Source: Linyphia triangularis (lineage: Eukaryota; Arthropoda; Arachnida; Araneae; Linyphiidae). Taken from it: DNA of 64,000 nucleotides. The notes beneath the pieces are model-generated. The model did no database searches. It saw nothing but the letters and a program-made list of their open reading frames with translations, and had not been told where the DNA came from. Below, piece after piece: positions 28,501 through 35,640 of this stretch. Where the stretch lies: positions 43,162,059 to 43,226,058 of the forward strand of contig OZ021732.1 in assembly GCA_963978545.1 (NCBI GenBank), written 5' to 3'. Positions within the stretch are counted from its first letter, which is position 1; each line of letters opens with the position of its first letter. The translations under genes and the position numbers were made by a program.

Positions 28501-29540
28501 GGCAATAGTTTTGGTCTATTCCTAGTTGACGTTAAAATATCGCCAAGCCGATTTGGCGCTGTTTTGTAGGCGATACAGTTCTAAATTTGGCAACCCCATT
28601 TTTTTTTACTGACGTGCTTTGGCTTCAACCTTTCTATACCACAAATCATGGAGCTGGTTCATTTTTCATATTGGAATTCCGAATTGGCAACATTCTGGCT
28701 TTGTCGTCAACTTTACAAAAGTGCGCCAACCCATAAACGTGAACTAGGAATTTACCTAGTTTTTTGCTTTTACAATGATATTTTTGATAATAGACGTGCT
28801 AGTGTTCAGTTCTGGAACCAGTCATTGAACATATCAGTAAACATATTTCCACTAATCTCTATAAATGTGGGACAACTGTAGAAAGGGAACATTTTTTAAA
28901 ATTAAAAAACTTATCCCCCCAACAGCAAGGTTAACTAGAATTAAAAGAGATAAAAATATAGCCTTGAGATATTACTTCAACCAGTAGGGATGTTTCAGAT
29001 TCAAAATATACTCGCAGAAACTTAAGAAAAAATAGGCTACATATTTCCAAAGCTTCAAATTATATTTGCAGACACTAAAAAAAAAAAAAAAAGGCTAATG
29101 TGTAAAAATAGGAAATGTGTAACTCAGTTTATAAACAATATGGGTTATTGCAACAAAGTAAAACGAATATCCAAGCAAAATCAAGCTCTCTTATTTTAAT
29201 GAAAGTAATGAAGTTACAAAGTATTTTAAATAAAAACTTATAATTTCTTGAGAAACAGGATAGGTGTAAACAATGCCCTATAAAAACAAAACTAACAATA
29301 CAGACTTAAGCTAAACTTCAATACACGCACGAAATTCATTTAGAAATTTTTGCTAAGAAAAGAAATGGAATACCTCAACAAAATTTGCTATTTTGTCCGA
29401 GTCTCTCAACATATAGGAATTACTTTAATGATGTGCAAGTCTCTAAATAAACAATGACACACTAGTTTAGATTTTCTAAAAACGTTGCTGTAAAACTAAT
29501 TTTAAATGCTTACCTTGTCCGAAGGTGTCCTGGAACCCAT
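1110..29540 (-). CDS. UBL3: Ubiquitin-like protein 3 (membrane-anchored UBL), five coding exons
   Basis: The coding sequence joins 29540-29514, 11651-11543, 8007-7921, 1953-1876 and 1174-1110. All four introns have GT..AG borders and the phases agree, giving 121 residues (human UBL3 has 117). Family knowledge: UBL3/MUB is a ubiquitin-fold protein that is prenylated and held at the plasma membrane. It is not conjugated through a Gly-Gly tail, and in mammals it acts as a modifier that helps sort proteins to small extracellular vesicles. Seen here: the beta-grasp start INLRLILVSGKTKEF, the core ILRLIYQGRFLHGNVTLG, and TTVMHL followed by the conserved LPEPNSQ. There is no Gly-Gly end; the protein ends GCCSATCTIL, so the CAAX box is CTIL, whose final Leu predicts geranylgeranylation. 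Intron 1 is about 17.9 kb. The gene shares a head-to-head promoter with the SAC3D1-like gene. Identification is very secure. Transcript ends are not visible. Confidence 0.95.
1876..1953 (-). CDS. UBL3: UBL3 coding exon 4
   Basis: The acceptor follows a long T tract (TTTTTTTAG|CGC) and the donor is TCAAG|GTTTGT. The exon encodes ALQLPLGRTTVMHLIPRE and then NLPEPNSQ. It closes the ubiquitin fold and begins the linker to the lipidated tail. Confidence 0.96.
2095..2190 (-). repeat. Degraded copy of the ~140-bp interspersed repeat unit
   Basis: The pattern 'AAAACTTGATA(G)AATGC', then 'GATTGGATAACAGCAAGTGG' and ATTATTAGCC matches the repeat arrayed at 44.15-44.78 kb and 47.16-47.85 kb. The orientation here is that of the 47 kb arm. 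It lies in UBL3 intron 3. Confidence 0.55.
3099..3280 (-). mobile_element. tRNA-derived SINE, family 1 (copy a)
   Basis: Read on the minus strand it starts with a tRNA-like head: A box TAGTGGTTAGCGTG and B box GGGTT(T/C)GAGTCC. A tRNA-unrelated body follows (ATGTATGTTGGCTTGTCTAA), ending in the GGCGCCAGATAATCTGAAA region. It is flanked by a 9-bp target duplication AATTGAAGA (3090-3098 and 3281-3289). Four further copies are in this window. Confidence 0.9.
3396..3801. mobile_element. MITE family A (copy 1), CAGGGTTC-ended
   Basis: The ends are CAGGGTTCATAC and the complement of CAGGGTTCGTATGC. The interior is rich in 'CAGGAGTTA' words. A second copy in opposite orientation lies at 32968-33375 and matches along its length. 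Both copies are flanked by an imperfect 6-bp direct repeat (here TATGTA/TATATA). The ends look hAT-like, but a 6-bp duplication is not hAT-typical. Confidence 0.75.
4316..7186. other. AT-rich UBL3 intron 3 sequence
   Basis: No gene was seen. It contains a SINE family 2 scrap near 4520-4550 (TTTGGCATGCGAGGC), a 29-bp unit duplicated in tandem (5904-5961), a poly-A run near 5438-5465 and a poly-G run near 6797-6812. Confidence 0.5.
5904..5961. repeat. 29-bp tandem duplication
   Basis: Two exact adjacent copies of a 29-bp unit beginning ATTTTAGATATAG start at 5904 and 5933. They look recent because they are identical. Confidence 0.85.
7202..7260 (-). mobile_element. 59-bp 5'-truncated retroposon with perfect 15-bp TSD
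   Basis: The 59-bp insert begins (plus strand) with GTTGGTTGGTTTG, that is a (CCAA)n-type tail on the minus strand. It is flanked by identical 15-bp copies of AATAAAATAATAAAG at 7187-7201 and 7261-7275. The tail type is shared with the SINEs here, which suggests the same LINE machinery. The body does not match SINE family 1 or 2. Confidence 0.8.
7921..8007 (-). CDS. UBL3: UBL3 coding exon 3
   Basis: The acceptor is TTCTTAG|AAT and the donor is GGAG|GTAATT. With the leftover base of exon 2 it encodes E-W then 27 further residues, including ILRLIYQGRFLHGNVTLG, the best conserved UBL3 segment. The loop before it (WSAEAVSKAE) is the variable part of the family. Confidence 0.97.
8008..9501. other. 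UBL3 intron 2, proximal part
   Basis: AT-rich. I see no exon, RNA gene or defined repeat. Confidence 0.4.
9502..9977. mobile_element. MITE family B (copy 1), CAGGGTG..ACAGAA-ended
   Basis: The left end is CAAAGTGGCGACAGAA and the right end is the complement of CAGGGTGACTACAGAACC. The interior contains repeated 'ATTCCCTGAT' words. A second copy of the left part starts at 58896. It is flanked by a 5-bp TAAAA on both sides. The middle, 9660-9900, is less AT-rich than its surroundings. Confidence 0.7.
9978..11498. other. UBL3 intron 2, distal part
   Basis: AT-rich. I see no supported gene; short open frames at 10560-10875 and 11052-11270 show no domain. Confidence 0.4.
11499..11529 (-). other. 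Perfect stem-loop just inside UBL3 intron 2
   Basis: Thirteen bases ending AAATAGCAGG pair perfectly with CCTGCTATTT and flanks across a 5-nt loop (AAATA on plus). The GT of the exon 2 donor is at 11542-11541, so the hairpin begins about 12 nt into the intron. The nearby AGGAAATAC repeats (11475-11517) suggest it arose by local duplication. It could affect donor use, but no function is shown. Confidence 0.6.
11543..11651 (-). CDS. UBL3: UBL3 coding exon 2
   Basis: The acceptor is CTTTCAG|ATC and the donor is TATAG|GTAAGT, a full consensus. The exon carries 36 codons plus one base, from INLRLILV to the conserved DNWP. It forms the first beta hairpin and helix of the ubiquitin fold and is nearly identical to vertebrate UBL3. 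A 13-bp perfect stem-loop lies 12 nt inside the following intron (11499-11529). Confidence 0.97.
11652..12289. other. UBL3 intron 1, AT-rich, with a poly-G run
   Basis: No gene seen. A run of about 15 G lies near 12135-12149. Confidence 0.4.
12290..12490 (+). repeat. About 1.4 units of the ~140-bp interspersed repeat
   Basis: The GGCCTAATTAACCCCCTTGC start, then 'CATCCAATCGAACTGAAACT', 'GATGACAATGCATTCTATTA' and a second partial CCCACTTGCTGTCATTCAATCG match the tandem units at 44.15-44.78 kb in the same orientation. Confidence 0.75.
12491..13840. other. UBL3 intron 1, unassigned AT-rich sequence
   Basis: No gene seen. A GT-poor, A-rich background with a G run near 13213-13232. The open frames at 13627-13812 show no family resemblance. 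Confidence 0.4.
13855..14039 (-). mobile_element. tRNA-derived SINE, family 1 (copy b)
   Basis: Same head and body as the copy at 3099. It ends on the plus-left side with GGTTGGTTGGTTG, a (CCAA)n tail on the minus strand. It is flanked by a perfect 14-bp duplication ATGTTGTTTTAGGT (13841-13854 and 14040-14053). Confidence 0.93.
14753..15125. mobile_element. MITE family C (GGACC/TTAAGGACC-rich)
   Basis: The ends are CGGGGTTCCCAC and the complement of CAGGGTCCACGGTCC. The interior is full of 'TTTTAAGGACCT' words. The immediate flanks share TTAAA. A related fragment is at 31918-32012. It lies in UBL3 intron 1. Confidence 0.65.
15126..18305. other. UBL3 intron 1, unassigned
   Basis: No supported gene. 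A less AT-rich patch at about 15640-15830 (GGTTTGGCTCTGGGCAGAC) has no clear frame. The 86-codon minus frame at 15280-15537 has no recognisable domain. A poly-A run lies at about 16526-16552. Confidence 0.4.
19455..20070. mobile_element. Foldback element with ~160-bp inverted arms
   Basis: The arm at 19455-19615 and the arm at 19908-20070 are diverged inverted copies. They share TGCATGTT(G/A)AGGTAC, GAACATCATT/GACATCATT, GGCAAAAATGGCC and GAACTAAATCCGA. The spacer is about 290 bp. No coding capacity. Confidence 0.75.
20255..21145 (-). pseudogene. Decayed Tc1-like (Tc1/mariner) transposase
   Basis: Minus-strand translation in broken frames follows a Tc1 transposase in order. Near 21140 is MDFERGIIVSA, the N-terminal helix-turn-helix start. 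At 20999-20850 is LKDRDHQQLRRILKQDGSAP and then ASTSVNVQTVQRTI, the second HTH. Then come a WSDES-type acidic motif (about 20745), an AGLGQF-QDN segment (about 20495-20475) and the C-terminal PPRTPMDL (about 20300). At least three frame changes and several stops interrupt it, so it cannot encode a working enzyme. It is nested in the 5.3-kb element, which dates it as a later insertion. Confidence 0.88.
22068..22295. mobile_element. Palindromic MITE family D (copy 1)
   Basis: The ends CAGTACTTTTCC(G/C)TTAAAGG are inverted over about 65 bp, with GTACGGATTCTGCG inside each arm. Related copies sit at about 28010-28150 and 42845-43030. No clear target duplication. Confidence 0.75.
23319..23515. repeat. 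46-bp tandem array with alternating variants
   Basis: Units start at 23319, 23365, 23411 and 23457, exactly 46 bp apart. Two variants alternate (CACTAATTTT versus CGGGAATCTT), so the true period is a 92-bp dimer. Each unit carries GGTGCAACCATGCACC, itself a near palindrome. It is the right subterminal part of the 5.3-kb element. Confidence 0.88.
23635..24973. other. UBL3 intron 1, unassigned
   Basis: No gene seen. A short hairpin-like GCTCCACGAAGCGGACC is at about 24530. The minus frame at 24259-24471 has no known domain. Confidence 0.35.
24974..26329. mobile_element. hAT-type element with perfect 8-bp TSD
   Basis: The inverted ends are CAGAGTTCATCCCAG and the complement of CAGAGTTCATCCTAG. 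They are flanked by identical AAAACCTA at 24966-24973 and 26330-26337. An 8-bp duplication and a CAG start are hAT hallmarks. The subterminal regions repeat 'TGCCCTTTTTC' and 'AATAGCGCCCT'. The 1.36 kb contains no transposase frame, so it is a nonautonomous copy. Confidence 0.85.
26711..26900 (-). mobile_element. Degraded SINE family 2 (copy a)
   Basis: GGCTGGAACCTACAGCTTAAC, then CATGGATTTTCAACCACAA, CACCTTTGGCAGGCGGCTAA and CCACAC follow the copies at 33390 and 47620 in the same orientation, with many substitutions. An old copy in UBL3 intron 1. Confidence 0.65.
26901..28009. other. UBL3 intron 1, unassigned
   Basis: No supported gene. The frames at 27286-27480 and 27517-27771 carry no recognisable domain. 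Confidence 0.35.
28010..28150. mobile_element. MITE family D fragment (copy 2)
   Basis: AAGGATTCTACGCC, then AGAATTGTTTACATAAAG, TAGCAACCATAGACA and AAAATGGCA correspond to the complement of 22130-22270. The 63-codon plus frame here is repeat-derived, not a gene. Confidence 0.65.
28513..28756. mobile_element. 244-bp MITE derived from the Merlin element at 39857-41528
   Basis: The ends are GGTCTATTCCTAGTTGACG and the complement of GGTAAATTCCTAGTTCACG. They are flanked by TAGTTTT on both sides (28506-28512 and 28757-28763). Its two halves match, inverted, the two terminal regions of the 1672-bp element at 39857. The sequence switches at about the GCCAAAGC word, so the interior of the long element, about 1.4 kb, is absent. 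This is the classic structure of an internal-deletion MITE. Confidence 0.88.
28764..29513. other. UBL3 intron 1 near exon 1
   Basis: AT-rich, with a short poly-A run near 29079-29092. No gene or repeat recognised. Confidence 0.35.
29514..29540 (-). CDS. UBL3: UBL3 coding exon 1
   Basis: This short first coding exon encodes MGSRTPSDK, nine residues in phase 0. The donor is AAG|GTAAGC. It matches the short variable N-terminus of the family (human exon 1 is also only a few residues before INLRL). The ATG was chosen because it is the only one giving a short leader that joins in frame to exon 2. Sequence upstream on the minus strand, about 29541-30000, should be 5' UTR. Confidence 0.85.
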
Positions 29541-30008
29541 CACAGATGCTTATGAAATACTTAAAAGCACGTCTTTGAAGGATGCAGAGATGAATTCTGT
29601 CAATTGCTAAAGCCAAGTAAGAGGCTTAAATGGCCGTATTGTCTCAAAATTCAAAGTAAATACATTTACAACAGAAGTAGAATAAACATTACTGAAGTCC
29701 TAATTAAAAAAAAAGTTTCTTTGGTGGGTCACGATAAAAACTGCAAGCAAAGATTTAAAATCTCGGTCATTTAAACCTCCTACTTGAAGACTCAAATCAA
29801 ATTTTAATACACCTAAATGAAGAGAAGTTGACCTTCAGCGCTCCTACGTCAGTGCACCTATGCAAATTAGATTATACAATAGACTGAATTAAAGTCTATG
29901 TTTAAGTACTTTTTACTATTCTTTTTGTGAAAAGCAATTCTATGTGCCTTAATACGACACAACATCGCAATCAAATCGAAACATTAACAACGACAGCAAA
30001 CAACCACT

Positions 30009-30017
30009 AAAATGGCG
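30009..30017 (+). promoter_or_regulatory. YY1-type motif AAAATGGCG
   Basis: It matches the AAnATGGCG core of YY1/Pho sites. It sits 13 bases from the Staf-like motif in the divergent promoter. Confidence 0.5.
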
Positions 30018-30030
30018 TTTCGCTCCTCTT

Positions 30031-30048
30031 TGAACTGCATTATGGGAA
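30031..30048 (-). promoter_or_regulatory. Staf/ZNF143-like site
   Basis: The minus strand reads TTCCCATAATGCAGTTCA. Compared with the SBS consensus YWCCCRNMATSCMYYRCR as I recall it, 16 of 18 positions agree, including the full CCCRNMATSC core. ZNF143 sites are common in bidirectional promoters. Confidence 0.6.
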
Positions 30049-30598
30049 GGAAACGTCGAAGAATAATTGACAAAAAAAATATAAATTTTTAATCAGCCTC
30101 TATTAATATTATTCATAACATATTTAATTTTTATTTTAAGTATTACTTTCTGCATCATCCTTTCGAGTAAAATAAAAGATTTATTCAAATTTGGAAAACT
30201 TTTATGGACTTTATGCATGGTGTTAATATAAGATGGTTTTGTTATTTAGCAAACTTGTTTAAACTATTGAGTTAATCACTTTATAGATATAATAATACTT
30301 TTGAATGTTTGACTAATCACTAGAACGTATTTAATTTTTTTCCCATCAGACAATATAAAAAGCAGTTGTTTATGAATTCATATATATATGCAAGTTTTAT
30401 TCAATAACGAAACTTGCAATAATTTAGTAAGTTTATTGGCAATATCTATTTCAGTAGATTGACAACAATAAATATCATGATGATTGTGATTGTTTGAATT
30501 TATGTCCTATTCTAAAGTATAGATCTAAAAATATAAAGAAAATATTTATTCTAATTTAAATATACATTACTTTATTAAGTGCATCTATTCATGAGATC

Positions 30599-31630
30599 AT
30601 GGCTGATTTAAAGTATGTAATTGGAACGTGTCGTCAAATGTGTCCTGAGCGAGAAATACAATTTAGAGAGCGTAACAATCTACTGCACCACTTGGAGATT
30701 GATCACAACAAAAAGGGTGAAGCAAAAGCTGACACTAAGAAAGTCGTAAAAGAATTTTCTCGATCAGCTGCTGGTAAGGTTCAGCTGTCTCCGTCTGACT
30801 TAAGACCTTCAGATGTTCTCCTAACAACAGTCAATTATTTGATAAATGAAATAATCCCAAGTCATAAACTCCCGTTTCTTTCCATATATGACTTCATAAA
30901 TGATCGATTACAAGCAGTTCGTCAAGATATAACAATCCAGATGATTGAAAATGATAATTCTGTCAAGATTTTTGAGAAGTGTGTAAGATTTTATATCATA
31001 AGTTCCTACGTTTTGTGTGAAGAGCCACTAACAAAATTTGATCAACATTTGAAAAGTCAGCAACTGTCCATTTGTCTCGAAAAACTGTTTGTTCTATATA
31101 AAAAATTCAAAAGCGAACACTTACAGGAATTTATCGGGATTCATTTTTCTCAGAATGTTATACACACAGAAATCTATTATCGTTCTGTTTCCATCTTTTC
31201 TAATTATATATCTGAAACGGATGTTAAGAACTCTATGGAAACATGTATTGCATACATGAATAAGAACTTCATTCGATTCTTCAAACTTTTAAAACAATTA
31301 CCATTGATTTTAATACTGTGTTTTTTTCACCATATTCCTCAGATGCGCAAGGAAGCTTTGGAGAGTCTCAATGTAGCATTCAGTTCAAATTTGTGCAAGT
31401 TTCCTGTAGAGGTTCTAAGTTCCTGGCTGAGTATCTCAAACAAAGATTATGTTTTTACTATCTGTCAAAAGTGCAATGTTAAAATTGATGATAATAATAA
31501 TGTTTGTTTCAACAAGAAAAATTTCAATAGAACTACCACTTGTGATTCTGTAATACTCAAGAGAGAGGAATTTATTGATTCCAAATTGAGAAATGTTTCA
31601 TTGTCAAACTTAATAAATGGTTTTAGTTGA
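30599..31630 (+). CDS. SAC3D1: SAC3 domain-containing protein 1-like (SAC3/GANP family), intronless
   Basis: A 343-residue single open frame. The family signature GTCRQMCPEREIQFRE is at residues 9-24, EFSRSAAGK at 52-60, LRPSDVLLTTVNYL at 68-81 and the highly conserved NDRLQAVRQD at 101-110. The C-terminal part is helical and fits the SAC3 PCI-like helical domain. SAC3/GANP proteins scaffold TREX-2 mRNA export complexes. The short SAC3D1 (SHD1) form is linked to centrosome duplication and mitosis in mammals. The length is close to vertebrate SAC3D1 and far shorter than MCM3AP/GANP, and no MCM3AP-like extensions are present. The start was chosen because GTC..MCP lies near the N-terminus in the family and the ATGG context is good. 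No intron is visible; an ATTAAA lies at 31669. The symbol is by family resemblance. Confidence 0.92.
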   Translation: MADLKYVIGTCRQMCPEREIQFRERNNLLHHLEIDHNKKGEAKADTKKVVKEFSRSAAGKVQLSPSDLRPSDVLLTTVNYLINEIIPSHKLPFLSIYDFINDRLQAVRQDITIQMIENDNSVKIFEKCVRFYIISSYVLCEEPLTKFDQHLKSQQLSICLEKLFVLYKKFKSEHLQEFIGIHFSQNVIHTEIYYRSVSIFSNYISETDVKNSMETCIAYMNKNFIRFFKLLKQLPLILILCFFHHIPQMRKEALESLNVAFSSNLCKFPVEVLSSWLSISNKDYVFTICQKCNVKIDDNNNVCFNKKNFNRTTTCDSVILKREEFIDSKLRNVSLSNLINGFS

Positions 31631-31668
31631 GTGGAACTTTTTTTTATTAAGTGTGCTATAACTTAAAT

Positions 31669-31674
31669 ATTAAA
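31669..31674 (+). terminator. Possible poly-A signal of the SAC3D1-like gene
   Basis: ATTAAA, the commonest variant signal, lies 39 nt after the stop codon. Confidence 0.35.
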
Positions 31675-32961
31675 CATACTGCAATCATACAAAAGTGGTG
31701 TGAATCCATATCCTTGTGACAAATCTGTAGCCTACTTAGAAACTTACTAGTTTGCATGTAGGATGCTCATTTGTCAACTAGTTTGAAAGTGCTTACCTAA
31801 ACTAGCTATTCACTAATAGCCCATTAACTACAGAGCTTCTAGCACTAATAATATTTAAAAAGCTTTTAGGAACTGTCCAAGCAATGAGTGACAAATTTTA
31901 CACTGGATGCAAAAAGAGTTCCCATGGTCATTAAAAGTGCTTAATACTTTTTAACTTGTTTTCTAGGTCTTAAAAGTGCTTGATTTTGCTTAGAGGTCAT
32001 TAATTTGTGCTGGTTGTTTCCCCGACTGCAATATATATAAAATTTGGATTCTGATTTGCTTAATCCAAAGGGACTGCCACCTATTCCCTCCACTCAGGAA
32101 TTTTCTGGTATATTTCTATTATGCCTATGTCAACTTGTACATCGTTTGGCTCATATCTGCCGATTGATGGAGTGGAATTCGAACAGAGTTTTAGTTACAC
32201 ATTGAACTCCTGGCGAGTCGAACACATAAGAGTAGTGTTTGTTTTCTACGCCAAAAGAGTGTGCGACCGGCAAGTTTTTTTTTTAGCAGGAGTACTAACT
32301 TACAAATACTATGCTCGGAAATTACACATTAAATGTGTTATGGCTAAAGCACAGTGCTAATGAAAAATGGATTGCAACAGCTTCAAAATCTGTTCATACG
32401 GCAAATTGTGCATGAAAGATTTTGATGTTAGTTAGTGTACAGGCGAAGCAGCTGAAAAGTCATACATTAAAGACCTGATGCCTGAACGCAAATTTTCGAA
32501 GGTCCTTGTAGGTTTCTTTTTCAATCAAAGTCGCAGTTGTTCAGAGAAATTTTTCTCAGAAGTATGCAGTTTTATCTTATCTTGAGAGGATTTCACCAAG
32601 TTTCCTTAATCAAATTGTTGTTCAATCAATATTTACATACTGCTGCAGGGTTGGAAAATAATATATGGCTAATTAGTTGCTATTTCGAATTTCATCAAGA
32701 CCAAATGATTCTTGTCCAAATGATTAATTCCAAATTGGCACGATTTCATGATCTGCAAGATAATATAGTTAATGCCAATGAATATCTCTCTGCATAGCCT
32801 CTTCTAATGAATCAAACTTACATTAGTATTTTTTTGCCATTTATGCTACTCAAGTGTTCTACACCCAAGCACAGATTTTCATGGGCGAGCAGGAAAAAAT
32901 ACTTTACCTCATATGCACATCTTTAATAGGTATTAATAAAGAATGGACTCTTTTCACAGAA
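31675..32961. other. Intergenic, with a MITE family C fragment
   Basis: At 31918-32012 a fragment of MITE family C (TTCCCATGGTCATTAAAAG, GTGCTTAATACTTTTTAAC) matches the complement of 15030-15123. The rest is unassigned. The open frames at 32121-32360 and 32537-32797 show no domain. Confidence 0.5.
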
Positions 32962-32967
32962 TAGGAG

Positions 32968-33375
32968 CAGGATTTGTACGCCTCCTGAAATTTGCTTTTT
33001 TTTTTAAATAAGGGACCTTAGAGCTCCTGATATTTCTTTTTATCTCCTTAATATTTGTTATCAAAGGGTAAAAAGATTAGTAAAACTTTAAAATGAAGTG
33101 TTTTTTTTTTTACTTGATAAAACGTCTGAAATTCGAAATTCTTACCGTCATTCCGAGTCTACTGCGCGTGCTTCGTCACTACAGCCGCAAATAAAAACCT
33201 TCGGAACAGTCCCAGAATGCACCACAATTCTCGATAACCAGACGCGTAGAAGGAAAATATATTATTAGACATGTAGTTTTTTTCCCCGTTAACTCCTGAA
33301 TTTCTGTACTTTAACTCCTGAAAAACTCCTTAGTAACTCCTGAATTTTACTATCATAGATTGAGTATGAACCCTG
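32968..33375. mobile_element. MITE family A (copy 2)
   Basis: An inverted, full-length relative of 3396-3801. It starts CAGGATTTGTACGCCTCC and ends TGAGTATGAACCCTG. Immediate flanks are TAGGAG and TAGAAG, again an imperfect 6-bp repeat. Confidence 0.78.
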
Positions 33376-33389
33376 TAGAAGTTACTTCA

Positions 33390-33578
33390 ATTTGTTTGGT
33401 TTGTACGCTCAACTACCTATTTTTGTGCACAATAACGGCTAATCAGGCCAGGACCTACAGCTTAACTTGGATTCCAAACCACAACGAACATCATGTCCAA
33501 CCCAGGATTCAAATCTGGCACCTTTGGCATGCGAGGCTAGAGCACTAACCCCACAGCTATCAAGTTGGTAGAGTTATG
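33390..33578 (-). mobile_element. tRNA-derived SINE, family 2 (copy b)
   Basis: The minus strand has a tRNA-like head with GGTTAGTGCTC and a B box GATTTGAATCC. A body follows with TAAGCTGTAGGTCCTGGCC and TAGCCGTTATTGTGC. It is flanked by TACTTCA at 33383-33389 and 33579-33585, a short and tentative duplication. It lies next to MITE family A copy 2. Confidence 0.75.
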
Positions 33579-33585
33579 TACTTCA

Positions 33586-34747
33586 GATTTAGAGACGGCT
33601 GTGAGCCTTGTTCTGAAGGGGACCTCAAATTCCAAAAATAAGTCATTTTCTTTTTTGTGATATTTTTTTCTGTGTAAAATGGATTTGGAAAATAAATTTT
33701 TCTAATCAGAAATTTTAGAATCTCCATGATAAAATATTTAAATACAGACTCTCTAACAAAGAATTATTTTGCAGTGGAAGTTTTAAATTTGCAAATGATA
33801 AAACAGATTATGCATGTATTTTAGATTATACAGGATTGTGCAATGAACAATTCCTGCATTTTTTATTCAATTCTAAATGTTTTTTCGAAAAGGCTATAAA
33901 CAGAAAAATTTCTGCTCAATGCTCTTTTTCTTTTTTTAAATTTGCGATCAAAGTTTCCTTGCGAGACGTTGGCGAGAAAACGATTCTTTCCTCTGGCATT
34001 GAATGTGACGTCAAGAGCTCCCAAACATCTTGGCTTGAAATGCAGCAGTGGAAATTAGTTTTGCAAGTTTCTTGCATATCGCCCCAACCTGTACGAGATA
34101 TCGCAATGGTCTACCAAATCAACGCCAACTATTTGACAGACACCTCACGATAACCATAGAAATGGAAGGATCTCTTGCTGTCACAGATTTTGTTATATGC
34201 TTTGGTCGGATTGGTTTTGAGACATTTTCTTTTCTTAATATTAAAATAACTAATTTTTTTGAAGAACTTTTGTTTAAATATTTGGTATCAGAAAGAAATT
34301 CTTTATAAATATAAACTAATTTCACTTGTTTTTAAAAAATGCGGGACTTGTCCATTGTGCAAAAAACGTATACAAACCACTGATCTTGATAATTTTTCTC
34401 TATAAATCGCATCAGATAAAAAAAAATATGGGATCTGATTTATTTAGCAGGGGTTGAATTCGACCTAAAATCCCTTAAATTTTTGTTCCTCTCTAACACT
34501 GTACTTAAATTCGATAATTCCTAAAAAAAATTAAAAACACGGAAATTCTTCGATTTTTCTACAAACCCTACGAAAAAAAACAATATTTCGCCAGATGAGA
34601 AAAGTGGATTTAATTAAATTCACTTATATCTGTTATTTTTCTAAAAAGTTGTTTGACATTTAATTTTTTTCAAAATTTGCAATTTTTTGTCAGTATTGAA
34701 ACAATCTTCGGAAATAATGTCTATCTTAGGAATCTATATCAGCTTCA
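33586..34747. other. Intergenic, unassigned
   Basis: No gene supported. The 105-codon plus frame at 33836-34153 has no recognisable domain and overlaps another open frame at 34048-34308. Confidence 0.35.
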
Positions 34748-34935
34748 AAAGAAATATCCCTAAATGTTTTTGAACTATCCCTAAAATTTTAAGAATTGTT
34801 CTTAAAATTTTGGGAATTATCCCTCTAAACTTTGGGAATAATCCCTATAAACTTTGGAAATAATCCCTAAAAATTTTGGGAATTATCCTTAAAATGTTCC
34901 TGAAATTTTTTTAATTATCCCCAAAATTCCTACCT
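34748..34935. repeat. Degenerate minisatellite, ATCCCTAAA units
   Basis: About eight diverged units of roughly 22-27 bp, each built around (A)TTATCCCTAAAATTTTGGGA, run from 34748 to 34935. Confidence 0.75.
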
Positions 34936-35640
34936 AAATTTTTTTGAAAATTCATTGTGCCTCCTGATTTAGAAATCAATAAATTCATAAAAAAATAATG
35001 TCACATTTACAATGATACTATTAAATACAAAAATGTTAGGTAACCAAAGTAAAAAGTATCGGATAAGGAACAAATTTTTCCACTTAATGACTAAAACATT
35101 TTTGATCTTTACAGTGCAATAAAATCTGTTATAAAACAAAATGTGATATTTCAAAGGTTTTGCTAGAAAAGAAAACAGACAAGTTTGATAATACCTTTTC
35201 TTAACAGAATTTGTGTTTTACTATGTGCTGTTGTACATTTCTCATAAAAAAATAATTCGAACAAATTTAAGCATTACAAATTATCTAAACATTTTAGGAG
35301 ATACAAGTGTTTAAAAAGTATTGGATTGGGTAATGTGTTAAGTGAAAATTTTCAACACTAAATAAAAAATATTAAATTTCAAAAATATATTTTATTACTA
35401 AGATATTCCTTACAAAATACATTTAACAAATACTGCTTTAGGAATTTTTATTTTTTACAGTGTAAAAGTTTTTTATTATAAAAATCTTAGGCAGATAACA
35501 AGTTTGGCAACTTTGAACACTGAATTTAGTAACAATGAAATGTATTGCATGAAAAAAAAACAAGTTTGTAAACTTTATAAAAAAATATTGCCTGGACATA
35601 AATTAAAATCTAAAAATAAATAATTCTTTAATTCTGTCTT
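34936..35640. other. Intergenic, very AT-rich
   Basis: Nothing recognised. It would be the 3' UTR or downstream flank of the exon at 35641-35824 if that exon is real. Confidence 0.35.

Larger units (their letters stand above)
29541..30598. promoter_or_regulatory. Shared head-to-head promoter region, UBL3 / SAC3D1-like
   Basis: It is 1.06 kb between the UBL3 start (minus) and the SAC3D1-like start (plus). A compact cluster at 30009-30060 holds a YY1-type AAAATGGCG and a Staf/ZNF143-like site in the least AT-rich part of the gap. Both factor families are typical of TATA-less, divergent housekeeping promoters. Transcription starts cannot be read from sequence. Confidence 0.55.

Noticed and set aside
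33836..34153. 105-codon plus open frame
   Set aside because: No domain, no splice context, overlaps another open frame; chance opening or repeat-derived.
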